The notes under the pieces: model-generated
The model's input: only the letters and a program-made list of their open reading frames with translations
Databases searched by the model: none
What the model was told of the DNA's origin: nothing
In this document: positions 50,066 through 60,786 of the stretch, piece after piece
How positions within the stretch are numbered: position 1 is the first letter of the stretch
Layout of the letters: each line of letters begins with the position of its first letter
Translations under genes and position numbers: made by a program
Assembly: GCF_034661235.1 (NCBI RefSeq)
Contig: NZ_CP141059.1
Span: 4,401,501-4,465,500 of the forward strand
Length of the DNA stretch: 64,000 bases
Direction: 5' to 3'
Source of the DNA: Nocardioides bizhenqiangii
Lineage (GTDB): Bacteria > Actinomycetota > Actinomycetes > Propionibacteriales > Nocardioidaceae

Positions 50066-50083
50066 CGTTGAGTTCGCGTTGAG
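50066..50083 (-). promoter_or_regulatory. SARP-type heptamer direct repeat upstream of the secreted-protein operon
   Basis: Minus-strand CTCAACG-CGAA-CTCAACG, identical over 18 bp to 44991-45008, 53 bp from the ATG at 50012. Both are preceded on the minus strand by a similar TCCACA-type stretch, which extends the likeness beyond the heptamers. Confidence 0.75.
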
Positions 50084-50101
50084 ACCGTGTGGACGCTCGC
50101 G

Positions 50102-50650
50102 TCAGCTGCCGCCGTCGGCCTCCCCCTGGACGAACTGCTCCTGGGGTCGGGTCCATCGCCATTCCCAGACGACGCCAACCTCGGGGTCTTCCTGATCGGC
50201 GACATGCTCGAAGTCCAGCGCCACGAGTACACCGGTCGATGCGTTCGGTCCCGGCAGCGTGTGCGCGACGACATGGTCGACCTCGCCACTAGCGACAGCG
50301 GCCGCGACCAGCGCCCGAGTAGAGGCAGCGCCGAAGCCCCTGCCTCGGAACTCAGGGGCGACCTCGTAGCCGATCTCGACAGTGCGGTCGACTGGCGGGG
50401 CGGCGAAGCCGCCCGAGCCGAGCAGACGCCCGGTCGCGTGATCGATGAAGAACTGCATCGACCACGAGCGGTCAGCCTCCGGCGCGTTCGAGAGATGCTC
50501 CAAGGTAAAGGCGATGGCCTCTGGGAACTCGGGCCAACCGTCCGGAACGGGCGAGCCGATCAACTCACCGAATACGGCCCGGTCCTCGTTCAGCGCGCGC
50601 AACAACGGCACGGTGGCAGCGACAAGGCGGATCTGTGGGTCAGTCGACAT
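50102..50650 (-). CDS. GNAT-family N-acetyltransferase
   Basis: 182 aa from ATG 50650. RimJ/RimL-like layout: LRLVAATVPLL start, FFIDHATGRLLGSGGF, and VAPEFRGRGFGAASTRALVAAA, the acetyl-CoA loop. Substrate unknown. It ends 18 bp before the SARP-type site, so the operon's promoter region begins right after it. Confidence 0.88.
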   Translation of the reverse strand: MSTDPQIRLVAATVPLLRALNEDRAVFGELIGSPVPDGWPEFPEAIAFTLEHLSNAPEADRSWSMQFFIDHATGRLLGSGGFAAPPVDRTVEIGYEVAPEFRGRGFGAASTRALVAAAVASGEVDHVVAHTLPGPNASTGVLVALDFEHVADQEDPEVGVVWEWRWTRPQEQFVQGEADGGS

Positions 50651-50891
50651 ACGGATCTCCAATCGCGGAGGCGGCCCCCAACCCGGAGATGAGAGCAACC
50701 GACGAGCAGGAGCGGAGCGAGACGAGGGCACGCCCGCCAGACACCATAGCGATCACCAGAAGTGTGTCGGGCTCCTGAAACTGCGCGCGGTCGCCCGGAC
50801 GCAGATCGGGGAGGGCGTCGAGTGCGTCTTCGTCCTGCAGCTCGGGTCGGAACTGCTTGAGGTCCTCCCAGTCCTGGTAAAGGGACCGCAC
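50640..50891 (-). CDS. Possible small protein of unknown function
   Basis: 83 aa from GTG 50891, starting VRSLYQDWEDLKQFRPELQDEDALDAL. Codon usage of the first 60 codons resembles neighbours, but the last part is compositionally odd and overlaps the acetyltransferase start by 11 bp. No family recognised. It may be spurious or a decayed gene. Confidence 0.35.
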   Translation of the reverse strand: MRSLYQDWEDLKQFRPELQDEDALDALPDLRPGDRAQFQEPDTLLVIAMVSGGRALVSLRSCSSVALISGLGAASAIGDPYVD

Positions 50892-50915
50892 GCCGATTAG
50901 GGCGTCCGGAGACGC

Positions 50916-51317
50916 TCATCCGCCGACGTAGGTCGGATCTTCCTCCCACTCGTAGTCGGGGAAGCGGATCGCGCAGAAGTCCTCCGGCTCGAGCAGGCTG
51001 CCTCCGCGCGCCCGGATCTCCGCCTCCTCCTCGGCGACGCACTCGGCCCAGCCGGCCGGCGGTCCGCTCGGCCCAGCGTCGTCGCCCGATCGGGAGATGC
51101 CGACGCCGATGCCGGCGACCACCAGGACCCCGACGATCCCGACCATCCCGCTCGTCACGCTTGCAGGACGCGACCCGGGCGCAGAGCCGCTGCCGCGCCT
51201 CGGCTGCCAGCTGGCCGGGCGGCTGCGGCGGCGGGGCCGGTCCGGCTCGAACTTCTCCCACCGCGGTGCCGGGTCGTCGGGCTCCGGCTCGGTCGGCGGT
51301 CGGTAGGGGTCGTACAC
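50916..51317 (-). CDS. Single-pass membrane protein with short acidic extracellular part
   Basis: 133 aa from GTG 51317. A basic, Pro-rich cytosolic segment (about 1-55) is followed by a helix MVGIVGVLVVAGIGVGIS and a short outside part with acidic residues and a Cys pair (CVAEEE and DFCAIRF). No family recognised. It follows the acetyltransferase gene at 51333 by 15 bp in the same direction. Confidence 0.65.
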   Translation of the reverse strand: MYDPYRPPTEPEPDDPAPRWEKFEPDRPRRRSRPASWQPRRGSGSAPGSRPASVTSGMVGIVGVLVVAGIGVGISRSGDDAGPSGPPAGWAECVAEEEAEIRARGGSLLEPEDFCAIRFPDYEWEEDPTYVGG

Positions 51318-51332
51318 GGAGTGGACCGTCCC

Positions 51333-51878
51333 CTACACCTCCGCGGTGAAACGCGCATCGTCGTCGAGGTCCAGGTCGTACCGGACCTCGACCAGGTCCT
51401 GGCCGAAGCGGTGGCCCGGCACCTCCTCGGTGCGGCGGAAGCCGAGGCTGGTGTAGAGGCGCGACGCCGCCTCGAGACCGTCGACCGTCCAGAGCTTGAT
51501 GTGGGTCAGGCCGATCACGCGGGCCTGGTCGAGCAGGGCGGCCATCAGCCTGCGGCCGAGCCCGCCCCGGGCGTGCGGCGCGACGAGGAACCACCGCACC
51601 TGGCCGACCCCGTCGCCCTCGACGGTCAGCCCGACCATGCCGACCACCTCCGGGTTCGGATCGGTGCCGTCCTCGGCGATCCACAACCAACCCGGCTCGG
51701 GCAGGGAAGGGTCCTCGCGCCACCGGCCGAGGGCGGCAGCGAACCCGGCGAGTCCCTTGGCGACGTGGGCCTCGAAGTCCTCGTCGTACCCGAACTCCTC
51801 GGCGTAGAGGCGGCCGTGCATCTCGAGCACCCGACCCAGGTCACCCGGGCGGGGTCCGAGGCGGATGGTGGCAGGCAT
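51333..51878 (-). CDS. GNAT-family N-acetyltransferase
   Basis: 181 aa from ATG 51878. Acetyl-CoA loop VAPHARGGLGRRLMAALL and the closing LYTSLGFRRTEEVPGH strand are typical; the acceptor is unknown. Upstream in-frame starts lie in the repeat-rich spacer and are rejected. Confidence 0.88.
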   Translation of the reverse strand: MPATIRLGPRPGDLGRVLEMHGRLYAEEFGYDEDFEAHVAKGLAGFAAALGRWREDPSLPEPGWLWIAEDGTDPNPEVVGMVGLTVEGDGVGQVRWFLVAPHARGGLGRRLMAALLDQARVIGLTHIKLWTVDGLEAASRLYTSLGFRRTEEVPGHRFGQDLVEVRYDLDLDDDARFTAEV

Positions 51879-51973
51879 GCCGGAATTATCGCGCGGGTGC
51901 CAGCAGCTGCAGGCCGCGAGCGGTTGCGACCGAAAGGCTCGGGAGGGGCGGAGGGGTGCTGCGTTGCGCCGTC

Positions 51974-52011
51974 GTTGGTCGAGGAGGTCGCTCTGCGACC
52001 GTCTCGAGACC
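51974..52011. repeat. Dispersed palindromic repeat, intergenic copy
   Basis: GTTGGTCGAGGAGGTC...CCGTCTCGAGACC, with only three differences from 24893-24930. It reads in the same strand sense. Confidence 0.7.
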
Positions 52012-52132
52012 CTCGGGGCCATTGAGCGCTCGCTGCGGGCCCTGCGCGGCTGCGGCCGATAAGGCTTTGGACGGGGACAAGGCGGCGCGGGGTTGCGGCT
52101 CGCTGCCGGGTTCCAGGCCGTACGACGTCGAC

Positions 52133-52176
52133 GGTGGTTGAGGTGCGACGAGTGCAGCGAGGTGCCTCGAAACCAC
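52133..52176. repeat. Dispersed repeat, second subclass
   Basis: GGTGGTTGAGGTGCGACG...GGTGCCTCGAAACCAC, palindromic with GGTGGTT/AACCAC ends; related but distinct from the ...GAGACC type. Confidence 0.6.
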
Positions 52177-52308
52177 TCGACGAGCCACTTGTCGTCCACA
52201 GCCCTAGTGTTGCGTTTCCCCTGTCCACAGGCGGGTTCTGAGTATTTCGTTGTGTCGGATGTCGGGGGTTGACTTAGGCGCACGACAGGTACTCGGGAGG
52301 TCTCCATC

Positions 52309-53553
52309 GTGGTCGCGCAGTTGATGCCCCAGCCGCACCCGATCCTGGCCTGCGCCGCCCAGCTCCAGGCCACGATCGGCGACGTGCGTGACCTGCAGCC
52401 GGTGTACCTGTCCCCGGCGGAGAAGAAGACCGCGGTGGTCGAACTCGACAAGGCCGCCGCGATGCTCGCCGAGCTCAAGCTCCGGGTTGTCGCGACGGCG
52501 GAGGACGCCGCGTGCCTGGCCCTGGCCCGCGACACCGGTGCCTGGCTGGCGTCGGTGACCAAGGCCGACTTCCCCGTCAGCCGCGCCCAGGCCCGGTTGG
52601 CCGACGCCCTGGACCGGCGCTGGCAGCGGGTCGCGGCCGCGATGGCCGACGGAACGGTGTCATTGCCGCAGGCGCAGGTGGTGGTTGATGCACTCGATGC
52701 TTTGCCCGACCACCTCGACCCGGCTCTGGTGGCGGATGCCGAGGCGCGGATGGTGGGCTACTGCGAGGAGTTCCGGCCCAGCGAGCTGCGCCGCCTCGGT
52801 CGGCACCTGCTCGAGGTCGTTGCCCCCGAGATCGCCGAGGCCGAGCTGGCCAAACGGCTCGAGGACGAGGAACAACACGCAAGGGAGAGGACCAGCCTGC
52901 GGTCCCGGCTGATCGGCGAGGGCCTGGCCCGGACCACCATCGTCCACCCGGTCTTGGACCGGGACCGGCTGCTGACCTACCTCGAAGCGTTCACCTCACC
53001 CCGCAAGGCCGATCACGCTCTGAGTGGGGAGGAGGACCGGATCCCCTACCCCCGTCGCCTCGGGCAGGCCTTCTGCGCGCTGCTGGAGCATCTCGACCCG
53101 ACCAAGCTGCCCCAGCATGGTGGGGATGCGACCACGGTGATGGTCACCATCGGCCTCGACTCGCTGCGCGCCGAGCTGGGCGCCGGCAGCATTGTCGGCG
53201 GCGAACCCCTCTCCGCCACCCAGGTCCGGCGGCTCGCCTGCAACGCGGACATCATCCCGGTCGTCCTCGGCGGGAACGGCGAGATCCTCGACCTCGGCCG
53301 CAGCCGGCGTCTGTTCTCACCGGCGCAACGCAAAGCGATGCGGCTACGTGACCAGCGCTGCCGGGCCGAGGGCTGCACGATCCCCGCCGCCTGGACCGAA
53401 GCCCACCACTTGAAACCCTGGGCCGCCGGCGGGAACACCGACCTCGACGACGGCATCCTCCACTGCAACTACCACCACCACCTCGCCCACGACCCCACCC
53501 ACACCACCGAACGACTCCCCAACGGCGACATCCGCTACCACCGCCGGACCTGA
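52309..53553 (+). CDS. DUF222/HNH endonuclease domain protein (13E12-type)
   Basis: 414 aa from GTG 52309 with a GGGAGG site before it. An N-terminal DUF222 (about 10-290) leads to a C-terminal HNH part with a Cys/His cluster (RCRAEGC, EAHHLKPWAAGG, and HCNYHHHLAHDP). These 13E12-like proteins are multicopy in actinobacteria and may be part of mobile elements. It is beside repeat-rich DNA. The frame is intact and full length; no tnp gene or terminal repeat is seen. Confidence 0.93.
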   Translation: MVAQLMPQPHPILACAAQLQATIGDVRDLQPVYLSPAEKKTAVVELDKAAAMLAELKLRVVATAEDAACLALARDTGAWLASVTKADFPVSRAQARLADALDRRWQRVAAAMADGTVSLPQAQVVVDALDALPDHLDPALVADAEARMVGYCEEFRPSELRRLGRHLLEVVAPEIAEAELAKRLEDEEQHARERTSLRSRLIGEGLARTTIVHPVLDRDRLLTYLEAFTSPRKADHALSGEEDRIPYPRRLGQAFCALLEHLDPTKLPQHGGDATTVMVTIGLDSLRAELGAGSIVGGEPLSATQVRRLACNADIIPVVLGGNGEILDLGRSRRLFSPAQRKAMRLRDQRCRAEGCTIPAAWTEAHHLKPWAAGGNTDLDDGILHCNYHHHLAHDPTHTTERLPNGDIRYHRRT

Positions 53554-53572
53554 GCTGAAAACGGGCAGGCTT

Positions 53573-53977
53573 TCAGGGGCCAGGGTTCCGTATCGCATTC
53601 ACCAAAGCTCTGCGCACGTCCAGATGGGCGGGAGGAGGCAGTTCCTCCAAACCAAACCATCCGATGTCGTCGTGTTCCTCGGGAGCAACGTTCGCTGGCG
53701 TTCCGTGCCACTCGCGCACGAGCCAAGCGCTCAGTAGTGCTGACTCTTCTTCAGGTCCAGCAGTCACCCGACACAGATGGGACGCCGAGCCTGTCGCAAT
53801 CTGCACGTCGAGCTCCTCCTGCAGCTCGCGCGCGAGCGCGCCCAGCTCTGACTCGCCAGTCTCCATGACTCCCCCGGGCAACTCCCATACGTCCGGGTAC
53901 GCACGCTTGTCCGGACGCCGATGGACGAGCAGGACTCGACCTTCACGAACCAGCGCGCCGACAACGACCTTGTGCAT
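53573..53977 (-). CDS. NUDIX hydrolase
   Basis: 134 aa from ATG 53977. The Nudix box begins GGVMETGESELGALARELQE, with the remaining EL. It removes nucleoside diphosphate-linked moieties from (d)NTPs or similar compounds. The exact substrate is unknown. It opposes the HNH gene with a 19-bp gap. Confidence 0.92.
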   Translation of the reverse strand: MHKVVVGALVREGRVLLVHRRPDKRAYPDVWELPGGVMETGESELGALARELQEELDVQIATGSASHLCRVTAGPEEESALLSAWLVREWHGTPANVAPEEHDDIGWFGLEELPPPAHLDVRRALVNAIRNPGP

Positions 53978-54025
53978 TCGCGGATTGAAGCACTGACATC
54001 CGACACTCGATGTCCGCGATTGCCG

Positions 54026-54904
54026 TCAGTCCACCATCGCCAACAGGTGCCTGGCCTGCGCCTCGGTCGTGCCGGGCGGGTTGCGGCGGAAGCCGCCGTT
54101 GCCCGGGAGCAGCATGGCCAACCAGAAGGCGGCCCACACCGGACGGAAGGCCTCCATCCGGGCCCGGTCCTCGGCTGACAGGCCGACCGCCTCGACCAGA
54201 CCGGCGGCGTCATAGACCGGTGGGATGCGACCAGCGATGTGCTCGATGTGGTCGGCGAGCTCGTACGCCGGATCAGTGAGACCGCCGTCCTCAAAGTCGA
54301 CGAGTCGGCAGGCGGTGCCGTCCCAGATGACGTTGGCGGGGTTGAGGTCTGCGATCCCGAGTGCGGTCAGCTGCGGCTCAGGACGCTGATCGGGTCGCGC
54401 CAGCCAGTCGAGAGCTGCGTCGACCGCCTCCGCGACCAGCTGCGGCTCGCGACACTCGCTGACGTCGTTCGAGTCGCTGAGCCATCCCGCCACGATGTCG
54501 TGGTGCGTCGACGGTCCGTAGCGACGCTCGCCGATCCCGGCGTCACGGACGGCGGCGAGAGGGACGTCGTACACCCGCCGCAGTGCTCGTCCGAGAGCAC
54601 GGGTCTGGTGCGCATCGAGTGGCGCGGCGCCGAGCGGCTCGCCGGGCAGCCGATCCATGACGACGACCGGGCCGCCGGACTCCGACTCGCGGCGCAGCGG
54701 CCGCGGGGCGACGCCGGGCGCGTGCTCGGCGAGCACGCTCAGGCAGAGCCACTCGCGGTCGGCCTCGCCGTCGTCCCACAAGACGTACCGCTTGCGCACC
54801 TCCGTCGCGGTGAAGGCGAGATGGTGGGTGTGGGTCTGCACGTCGGCGAGGGTAGTCCCGGGCTTGGGATCCGGACCGAGACCGACGGGTTGCGACGGGC
54901 ACAT
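54026..54904 (-). CDS. Aminoglycoside phosphotransferase-family protein
   Basis: 292 aa from ATG 54904. Kinase-like core: VVVMDRLPGEPLG, then the catalytic loop IADLNPANVIWDG (Asp and Asn present, the preceding His replaced) and LVDFEDGG, where DFE replaces DFG. Acts on a small-molecule or sugar-type substrate; drug resistance is not indicated. An earlier ATG is not present. It is divergent from a small acidic protein gene at 54922. Confidence 0.85.
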   Translation of the reverse strand: MCPSQPVGLGPDPKPGTTLADVQTHTHHLAFTATEVRKRYVLWDDGEADREWLCLSVLAEHAPGVAPRPLRRESESGGPVVVMDRLPGEPLGAAPLDAHQTRALGRALRRVYDVPLAAVRDAGIGERRYGPSTHHDIVAGWLSDSNDVSECREPQLVAEAVDAALDWLARPDQRPEPQLTALGIADLNPANVIWDGTACRLVDFEDGGLTDPAYELADHIEHIAGRIPPVYDAAGLVEAVGLSAEDRARMEAFRPVWAAFWLAMLLPGNGGFRRNPPGTTEAQARHLLAMVD

Positions 54905-54921
54905 CGGGGAACTGGTCCCTT

Positions 54922-55131
54922 ATGACGAATCGCAGCGACGAACCTCGGGAGAGCGGGAGCGAGGCGGACATCGTCGAGCAGACGCAGGAGCTGGACGGCG
55001 CCGGCTCGGTGAGCGACGGACCGGACGTCTCGAGCGCCGAGGCCGACGTGGCGGACGCGCTGGACCAGGGCGCGATCCTGGACGCCGACGAGGACGACTA
55101 CCCGCACCAGGCCGAGCAGACCGACCGCTAG
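54922..55131 (+). CDS. Small acidic protein
   Basis: 69 aa, about a quarter Asp/Glu, with no recognised domain (DEPRESGSEADIVEQTQELDG, then VADALDQGAILDADEDDYPHQ). Probably disordered. Codon use is like the neighbours. It is divergent from the phosphotransferase with an 18-bp gap. Confidence 0.65.
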   Translation: MTNRSDEPRESGSEADIVEQTQELDGAGSVSDGPDVSSAEADVADALDQGAILDADEDDYPHQAEQTDR

Positions 55132-55153
55132 GACTCTCGCAGTCCCCGGGCGG

Positions 55154-55172
55154 AACTAGAACGCGTTATCGT
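55154..55172. promoter_or_regulatory. KstR-like operator ahead of the SDR gene
   Basis: AACTAGAACGCGTTATCGT, containing TAGAAC-GC-GTT, which fits the AAC-N2-GTT core of KstR/TetR sites. It is identical at all 19 bases to 62914-62932. Its TATCGT end would be the -10 box, 7 bases from the GTG at 55180. Confidence 0.6.
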
Positions 55173-55179
55173 TCCGGGC

Positions 55180-55923
55180 GTGGATCGATACGCGGGCAAG
55201 GTCGTGCTGGTCACTGGTGCGTCGTCGGGGCTGGGAGCGGCGTGCGCCCAGCTGTTCGCCGCGCACGGGGCGCGGGTGTTTGCCGTGGCGCGCGACGAGA
55301 CCCGCCTCGCCAAGGTGGCGGCGGATGCGACCGGCGAGGTCACCACGCACGTGGCCGACCTCGCGGACCCGGATGCGTGCGGCGACGCGGTCTCGGCATG
55401 CGTGCGTGAGCTCGGTCGGCTCGACGTCGTGGTCAACAACGCGGGGCGGCACGACTTCCGCATCACCACCGAGGTCACCCAGCAGCAGTGGTCCCGGGAT
55501 CTCGCGGTCAATCTCGACAGCGTCTTCTTCACCAGCCAGGCCGCACTCCCCCACCTGCTCGAGAGCCGCGGCAACATCGTGAACGTAGCCTCCGTCGCCG
55601 GGGTCCTCGGCGAGGCCTACTCGGCGGCCTACACCGCGGCGAAGCACGGTGTCGTCGGGATGACCAAGGCGCTGGCCGTCGAGTACGCGCGGTCTCCCGT
55701 GCGGATCAACTGCGTGTGCCCCGGCGGCATGGACACGCCGCAGGCGCACACCATCGACGTGCCTGAGGGCGCCGACTGGGAGCTGATCATGCGGGTCGCT
55801 GCTCTGCGCGGCTTCATGTCCGCCGAACAGGTCGCTCAAGTCGTCGCGTTCGTCGCCTCGGACGAGGCGTCAGCGATGCACGGCAGCATCCTCGCCGTCG
55901 ACCAGGGCCACACCGCCGGCTGA
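55180..55923 (+). CDS. Short-chain dehydrogenase/reductase
   Basis: 247 aa from GTG 55180, leaderless by the TATCGT box. TGASSGLG cofactor motif, NNAGRHDF, Ser in VNVASVAGV, Y-T-A-A-K (Tyr and Lys). Substrate unknown; the KstR-like operator suggests a lipid or steroid intermediate but does not prove it. A weak 7-bp hairpin follows its stop (55927-55955). Confidence 0.9.
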   Translation: MDRYAGKVVLVTGASSGLGAACAQLFAAHGARVFAVARDETRLAKVAADATGEVTTHVADLADPDACGDAVSACVRELGRLDVVVNNAGRHDFRITTEVTQQQWSRDLAVNLDSVFFTSQAALPHLLESRGNIVNVASVAGVLGEAYSAAYTAAKHGVVGMTKALAVEYARSPVRINCVCPGGMDTPQAHTIDVPEGADWELIMRVAALRGFMSAEQVAQVVAFVASDEASAMHGSILAVDQGHTAG

Positions 55924-55945
55924 TCGCCGGCTCGACCGAAGGCTC

Positions 55946-56263
55946 TCAGAGCCGGCCGGGGTCCGCCTCGACGCCGAGCTCCGCCGCGGCGACGGAGATC
56001 TCCCGGGCCAGCGCCACGTCGCGCTCGGTCAGGCCGTCGACCTCGTGCGTGGACAGCCGCACCGTCACCATCGGGTAGCGCAGATCGACGTCGGGGTGAT
56101 GGTCCGCGGCATCGGCCAGCGCCCCGATCCGGACGACGAAGTCGACCCCCTTGTTGAAGGAGCCGGTGCGGAACACCGTCCCGGCCTGGCCGCTCTCGAG
56201 CACCCGCCAGTCGGCTACCCCGTCGGCAGCGCTGAACTCATCCGCAGTGATCGCCTCGACCAT
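55946..56263 (-). CDS. Pterin-4a-carbinolamine dehydratase
   Basis: 105 aa. The family signature DHHPDVDLRYPMVTVRLSTHEV (His-His-Pro) carries the catalytic His residues. Regenerates tetrahydrobiopterin-type cofactor for phenylalanine hydroxylase; no hydroxylase gene is in the window. It is adjacent to the tyrosine-catabolic genes, which fits Phe/Tyr breakdown, but a non-pterin role of some actinobacterial copies is possible. Confidence 0.92.
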   Translation of the reverse strand: MVEAITADEFSAADGVADWRVLESGQAGTVFRTGSFNKGVDFVVRIGALADAADHHPDVDLRYPMVTVRLSTHEVDGLTERDVALAREISVAAAELGVEADPGRL

Positions 56264-56295
56264 GTCGCCGACCCTAGGTGCGGCCGACGTGCCGA

Positions 56296-57045
56296 TCAAC
56301 CGAGGCGGTCCTCGGGACCCCGCGGCAGGATCACGGCAGCGATCCCCGGCCACGCGTCGTCGATCAGCGCCGCCATGTCGAAGTCGGTCGCCCGGCGGAC
56401 GTAGGGCTTGGCGAGCTCGGTGCGGACCACCTTGACCAGGAACCGTCGCAGCTCGGACTCGAGGCCTGCCACCTTCTGCAGCACCGCTCCACGGCGGGTG
56501 TCGGCCTGCAGGGTGAGGGCCACCTCGTCCTCCCCCGGCACCGTGATGTCGATCCGGACCCGCAGCGGCGCCGCGGTGTGGACGGTCAGGGTGAGAGGCA
56601 CGACCACGTCGGCCGTGAACCGGTGCTTGTCGACCCGCAGGTCGACGTCGAAGACCACGCTGATCGGGAGGAAGACCCGGTAGGAGAGCAGGTCGCCGGG
56701 GATCTCCTCGCCCTTGGTCTCGCGGAACGTCCCGAGCACGCTGACCATGGCCGCCTTGCGGCCGGGTCCGGCGCCGATCGGCCCGAGCTCGATCGTCGGG
56801 CCGAGCACGTCGTTGACCATCTTCAGGATCCGGTCCTTGTGCAGGACCTGGCGGATGTAGGCGGCGCCGAACTGCTCATAGCTGATCTCGGGCGCCGGCT
56901 CGTCCTCCGGTCGGCCGCCCTGGGCGACGATGACCACGCCCTCGGCGACGTCGAGACCCGCGAAACCCGGGAGCTGGTCGACACCCTCGCCCATGGCGTC
57001 GAGGAGGACCTCGACCGAGTCGTCCTGCTGGTCTGCCTCGGTCAC
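56296..57045 (-). CDS. Conserved-looking protein of unknown function
   Basis: 249 aa from GTG 57045. Charged N-terminus, then a two-strand core AAYIRQVLHKDRILKMVNDVLGPTIELGPIGAGPG and a long beta-rich part (VFLPISVVFDVDLRVDKHRF...VPLTLTVHTAAPLRVRIDITVPG). No signal or membrane helix. I do not recognise a family. It lies 9 bp downstream of the fumarylacetoacetase gene, in the same direction, so it may be the last gene of the tyrosine operon. Confidence 0.75.
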   Translation of the reverse strand: MTEADQQDDSVEVLLDAMGEGVDQLPGFAGLDVAEGVVIVAQGGRPEDEPAPEISYEQFGAAYIRQVLHKDRILKMVNDVLGPTIELGPIGAGPGRKAAMVSVLGTFRETKGEEIPGDLLSYRVFLPISVVFDVDLRVDKHRFTADVVVPLTLTVHTAAPLRVRIDITVPGEDEVALTLQADTRRGAVLQKVAGLESELRRFLVKVVRTELAKPYVRRATDFDMAALIDDAWPGIAAVILPRGPEDRLG

Positions 57046-57054
57046 CCAGCGAGT

Positions 57055-58196
<1,142 letters not shown>

Positions 58197-58200
<4 letters not shown>

Positions 58201-59414
58201 GAACGACGCCCGCCCGTCCAGGACCAGGCGTACTCGCCGTCGTCGCTGGCGCGACCGGCCTCGCCGATCTCCAGCGGCCGGAAGGTGTCGACCATGACCG
58301 CGAGCTCGTCGAACCGCTCCGCGCCGAGACTGGCCTCGATCGCACCCGGCTGCGGACCGTGGGCGTGCCCGCCGGGGTGCAGCGTGATCGACCCGATCCC
58401 GATGCCCGAGCCCTTGCGCGCCTCGTAGTCGCCGGCCACGTAGAACATCACCTCGTCGCTGTCGACGTTGGAGTGGTAGTAGGGCACCGGTACCGCCAGC
58501 GGGTGGTAGTCGACCTTGCGCGGCACGAAGTTGCAGACCACGAAGTTGTGGCCCTCGAAGACCTGGTGGACCGGCGGCGGCTGGTGCACCCGCCCGGTGA
58601 TCGGCTCGAAGTCGTCGACGTTGAAGGCGTAGGGATAGAGGCAGCCGTCCCAGCCGACGACGTCGAACGGGTGGTTCGGCACGACGTGCACCGACCCGGC
58701 CAGTCCGCCCGGTCCGACGCCGCGGTGCTTGATGTAGACCTCGACGTCCGTGTCGCCGCCGTGCGTCTCGACCAGCTCGAACATCGATGCAGGCGGGCGC
58801 AGGTCGCGCTCGCAGTACGGCGCGTGCTCGAGGAGCTGCCCGAAGCGGGACAGGTAGCGCTTCGGCGGGGTGATGTGGCTGTTGGCCTCGATCGCGTACA
58901 GCCGGAGCGGTTCCTCACCTGACGTGACCCAGCGGTGGGTGGTCGCCCGGGGGATGACGATGTAGTCGCCGGGACCGGCCTCGAGCAGGCCGAAGACGGT
59001 CTCCACGGTCGCCGTACCGCTCTCGACGAAGACCACCTCGTCGCCGACCGCGTTGCGGTAGAGCGGGGAGGTGGTGCCGACGACCGCGTAGCTGATCCGC
59101 ACGTCGGCGTTGCCGAGCACGAGCCGGCGGCCCGTGACCGCGTCGACCCCCTTCCACCCGTCGCCCGGGAACAGGCCGTGCAGGCTGAGGTGCCGCGGCA
59201 TCAGCGGCGCGTTGGTCTCGGTCGACTGGTCCGGCAGGTCCCACGTCCGGGCGTCGACCATCGCCGACGGGACGTTGCAGTGGTAGAGCAGCGAGGAGTC
59301 GGACGAGAACCCCTCCTCGCCCATCAGCTCCTCGTAGTAGAGGCTGCCGTCCGGGTCACGGTGCTGGGTGTGCCGCTTCGGCGGTACGTCGCCGACCCGC
59401 TGGTAGTGCGCCAT
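58197..59414 (-). CDS. hmgA: Homogentisate 1,2-dioxygenase
   Basis: Opens homogentisate to maleylacetoacetate with Fe(II). 405 aa. Iron ligands are His314, Glu321 (YYHSNVDSDEVMFYV) and His350 in LHPGGHAHG. The N-terminal cupin part includes GTTSPLYRNAVGDEVVFVESG. It follows HPPD in the same direction after a 58-bp gap holding one dispersed repeat, and overlaps fahA. A maleylacetoacetate isomerase gene is not seen in the window. Confidence 0.96.
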
Positions 59415-59429
59415 GTCTCTCCCGCTTTC

Positions 59430-59472
59430 GGTGGTCGAGTAGCCGAGCCGCTAGGCGAGGCGTATCGAGACC
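59430..59472 (+). repeat. Dispersed palindromic repeat between HPPD and HGD genes
   Basis: GGTGGTCGAGTAGCCGAGCC...GGCGTATCGAGACC, the same type as 742-786, immediately after the HPPD stop (59473-59475). It sits inside the tyrosine operon and may alter the transcript between these genes. Confidence 0.75.
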
Positions 59473-60783
<1,311 letters not shown>

Positions 60784-60786
60784 ACC

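Larger units (their letters stand above)
51879..52308. other. 430-bp intergenic region with two dispersed repeats
   Basis: No gene is supported. It holds repeat copies at 51974-52011 and 52133-52176 and the leader of the HNH gene (GGGAGG before 52309). Confidence 0.6.

Noticed and set aside
54026..54904. Aminoglycoside resistance kinase
   Set aside because: The APH-family fold is present, but the catalytic-loop His is replaced and DFE replaces DFG, and nothing nearby suggests drug resistance; I keep only the family name.
55927..55955. Terminator after the SDR at 55180
   Set aside because: Only a 7-bp stem with a 15-base loop and no T-run, overlapping the next gene's stop; too weak to annotate as a terminator.
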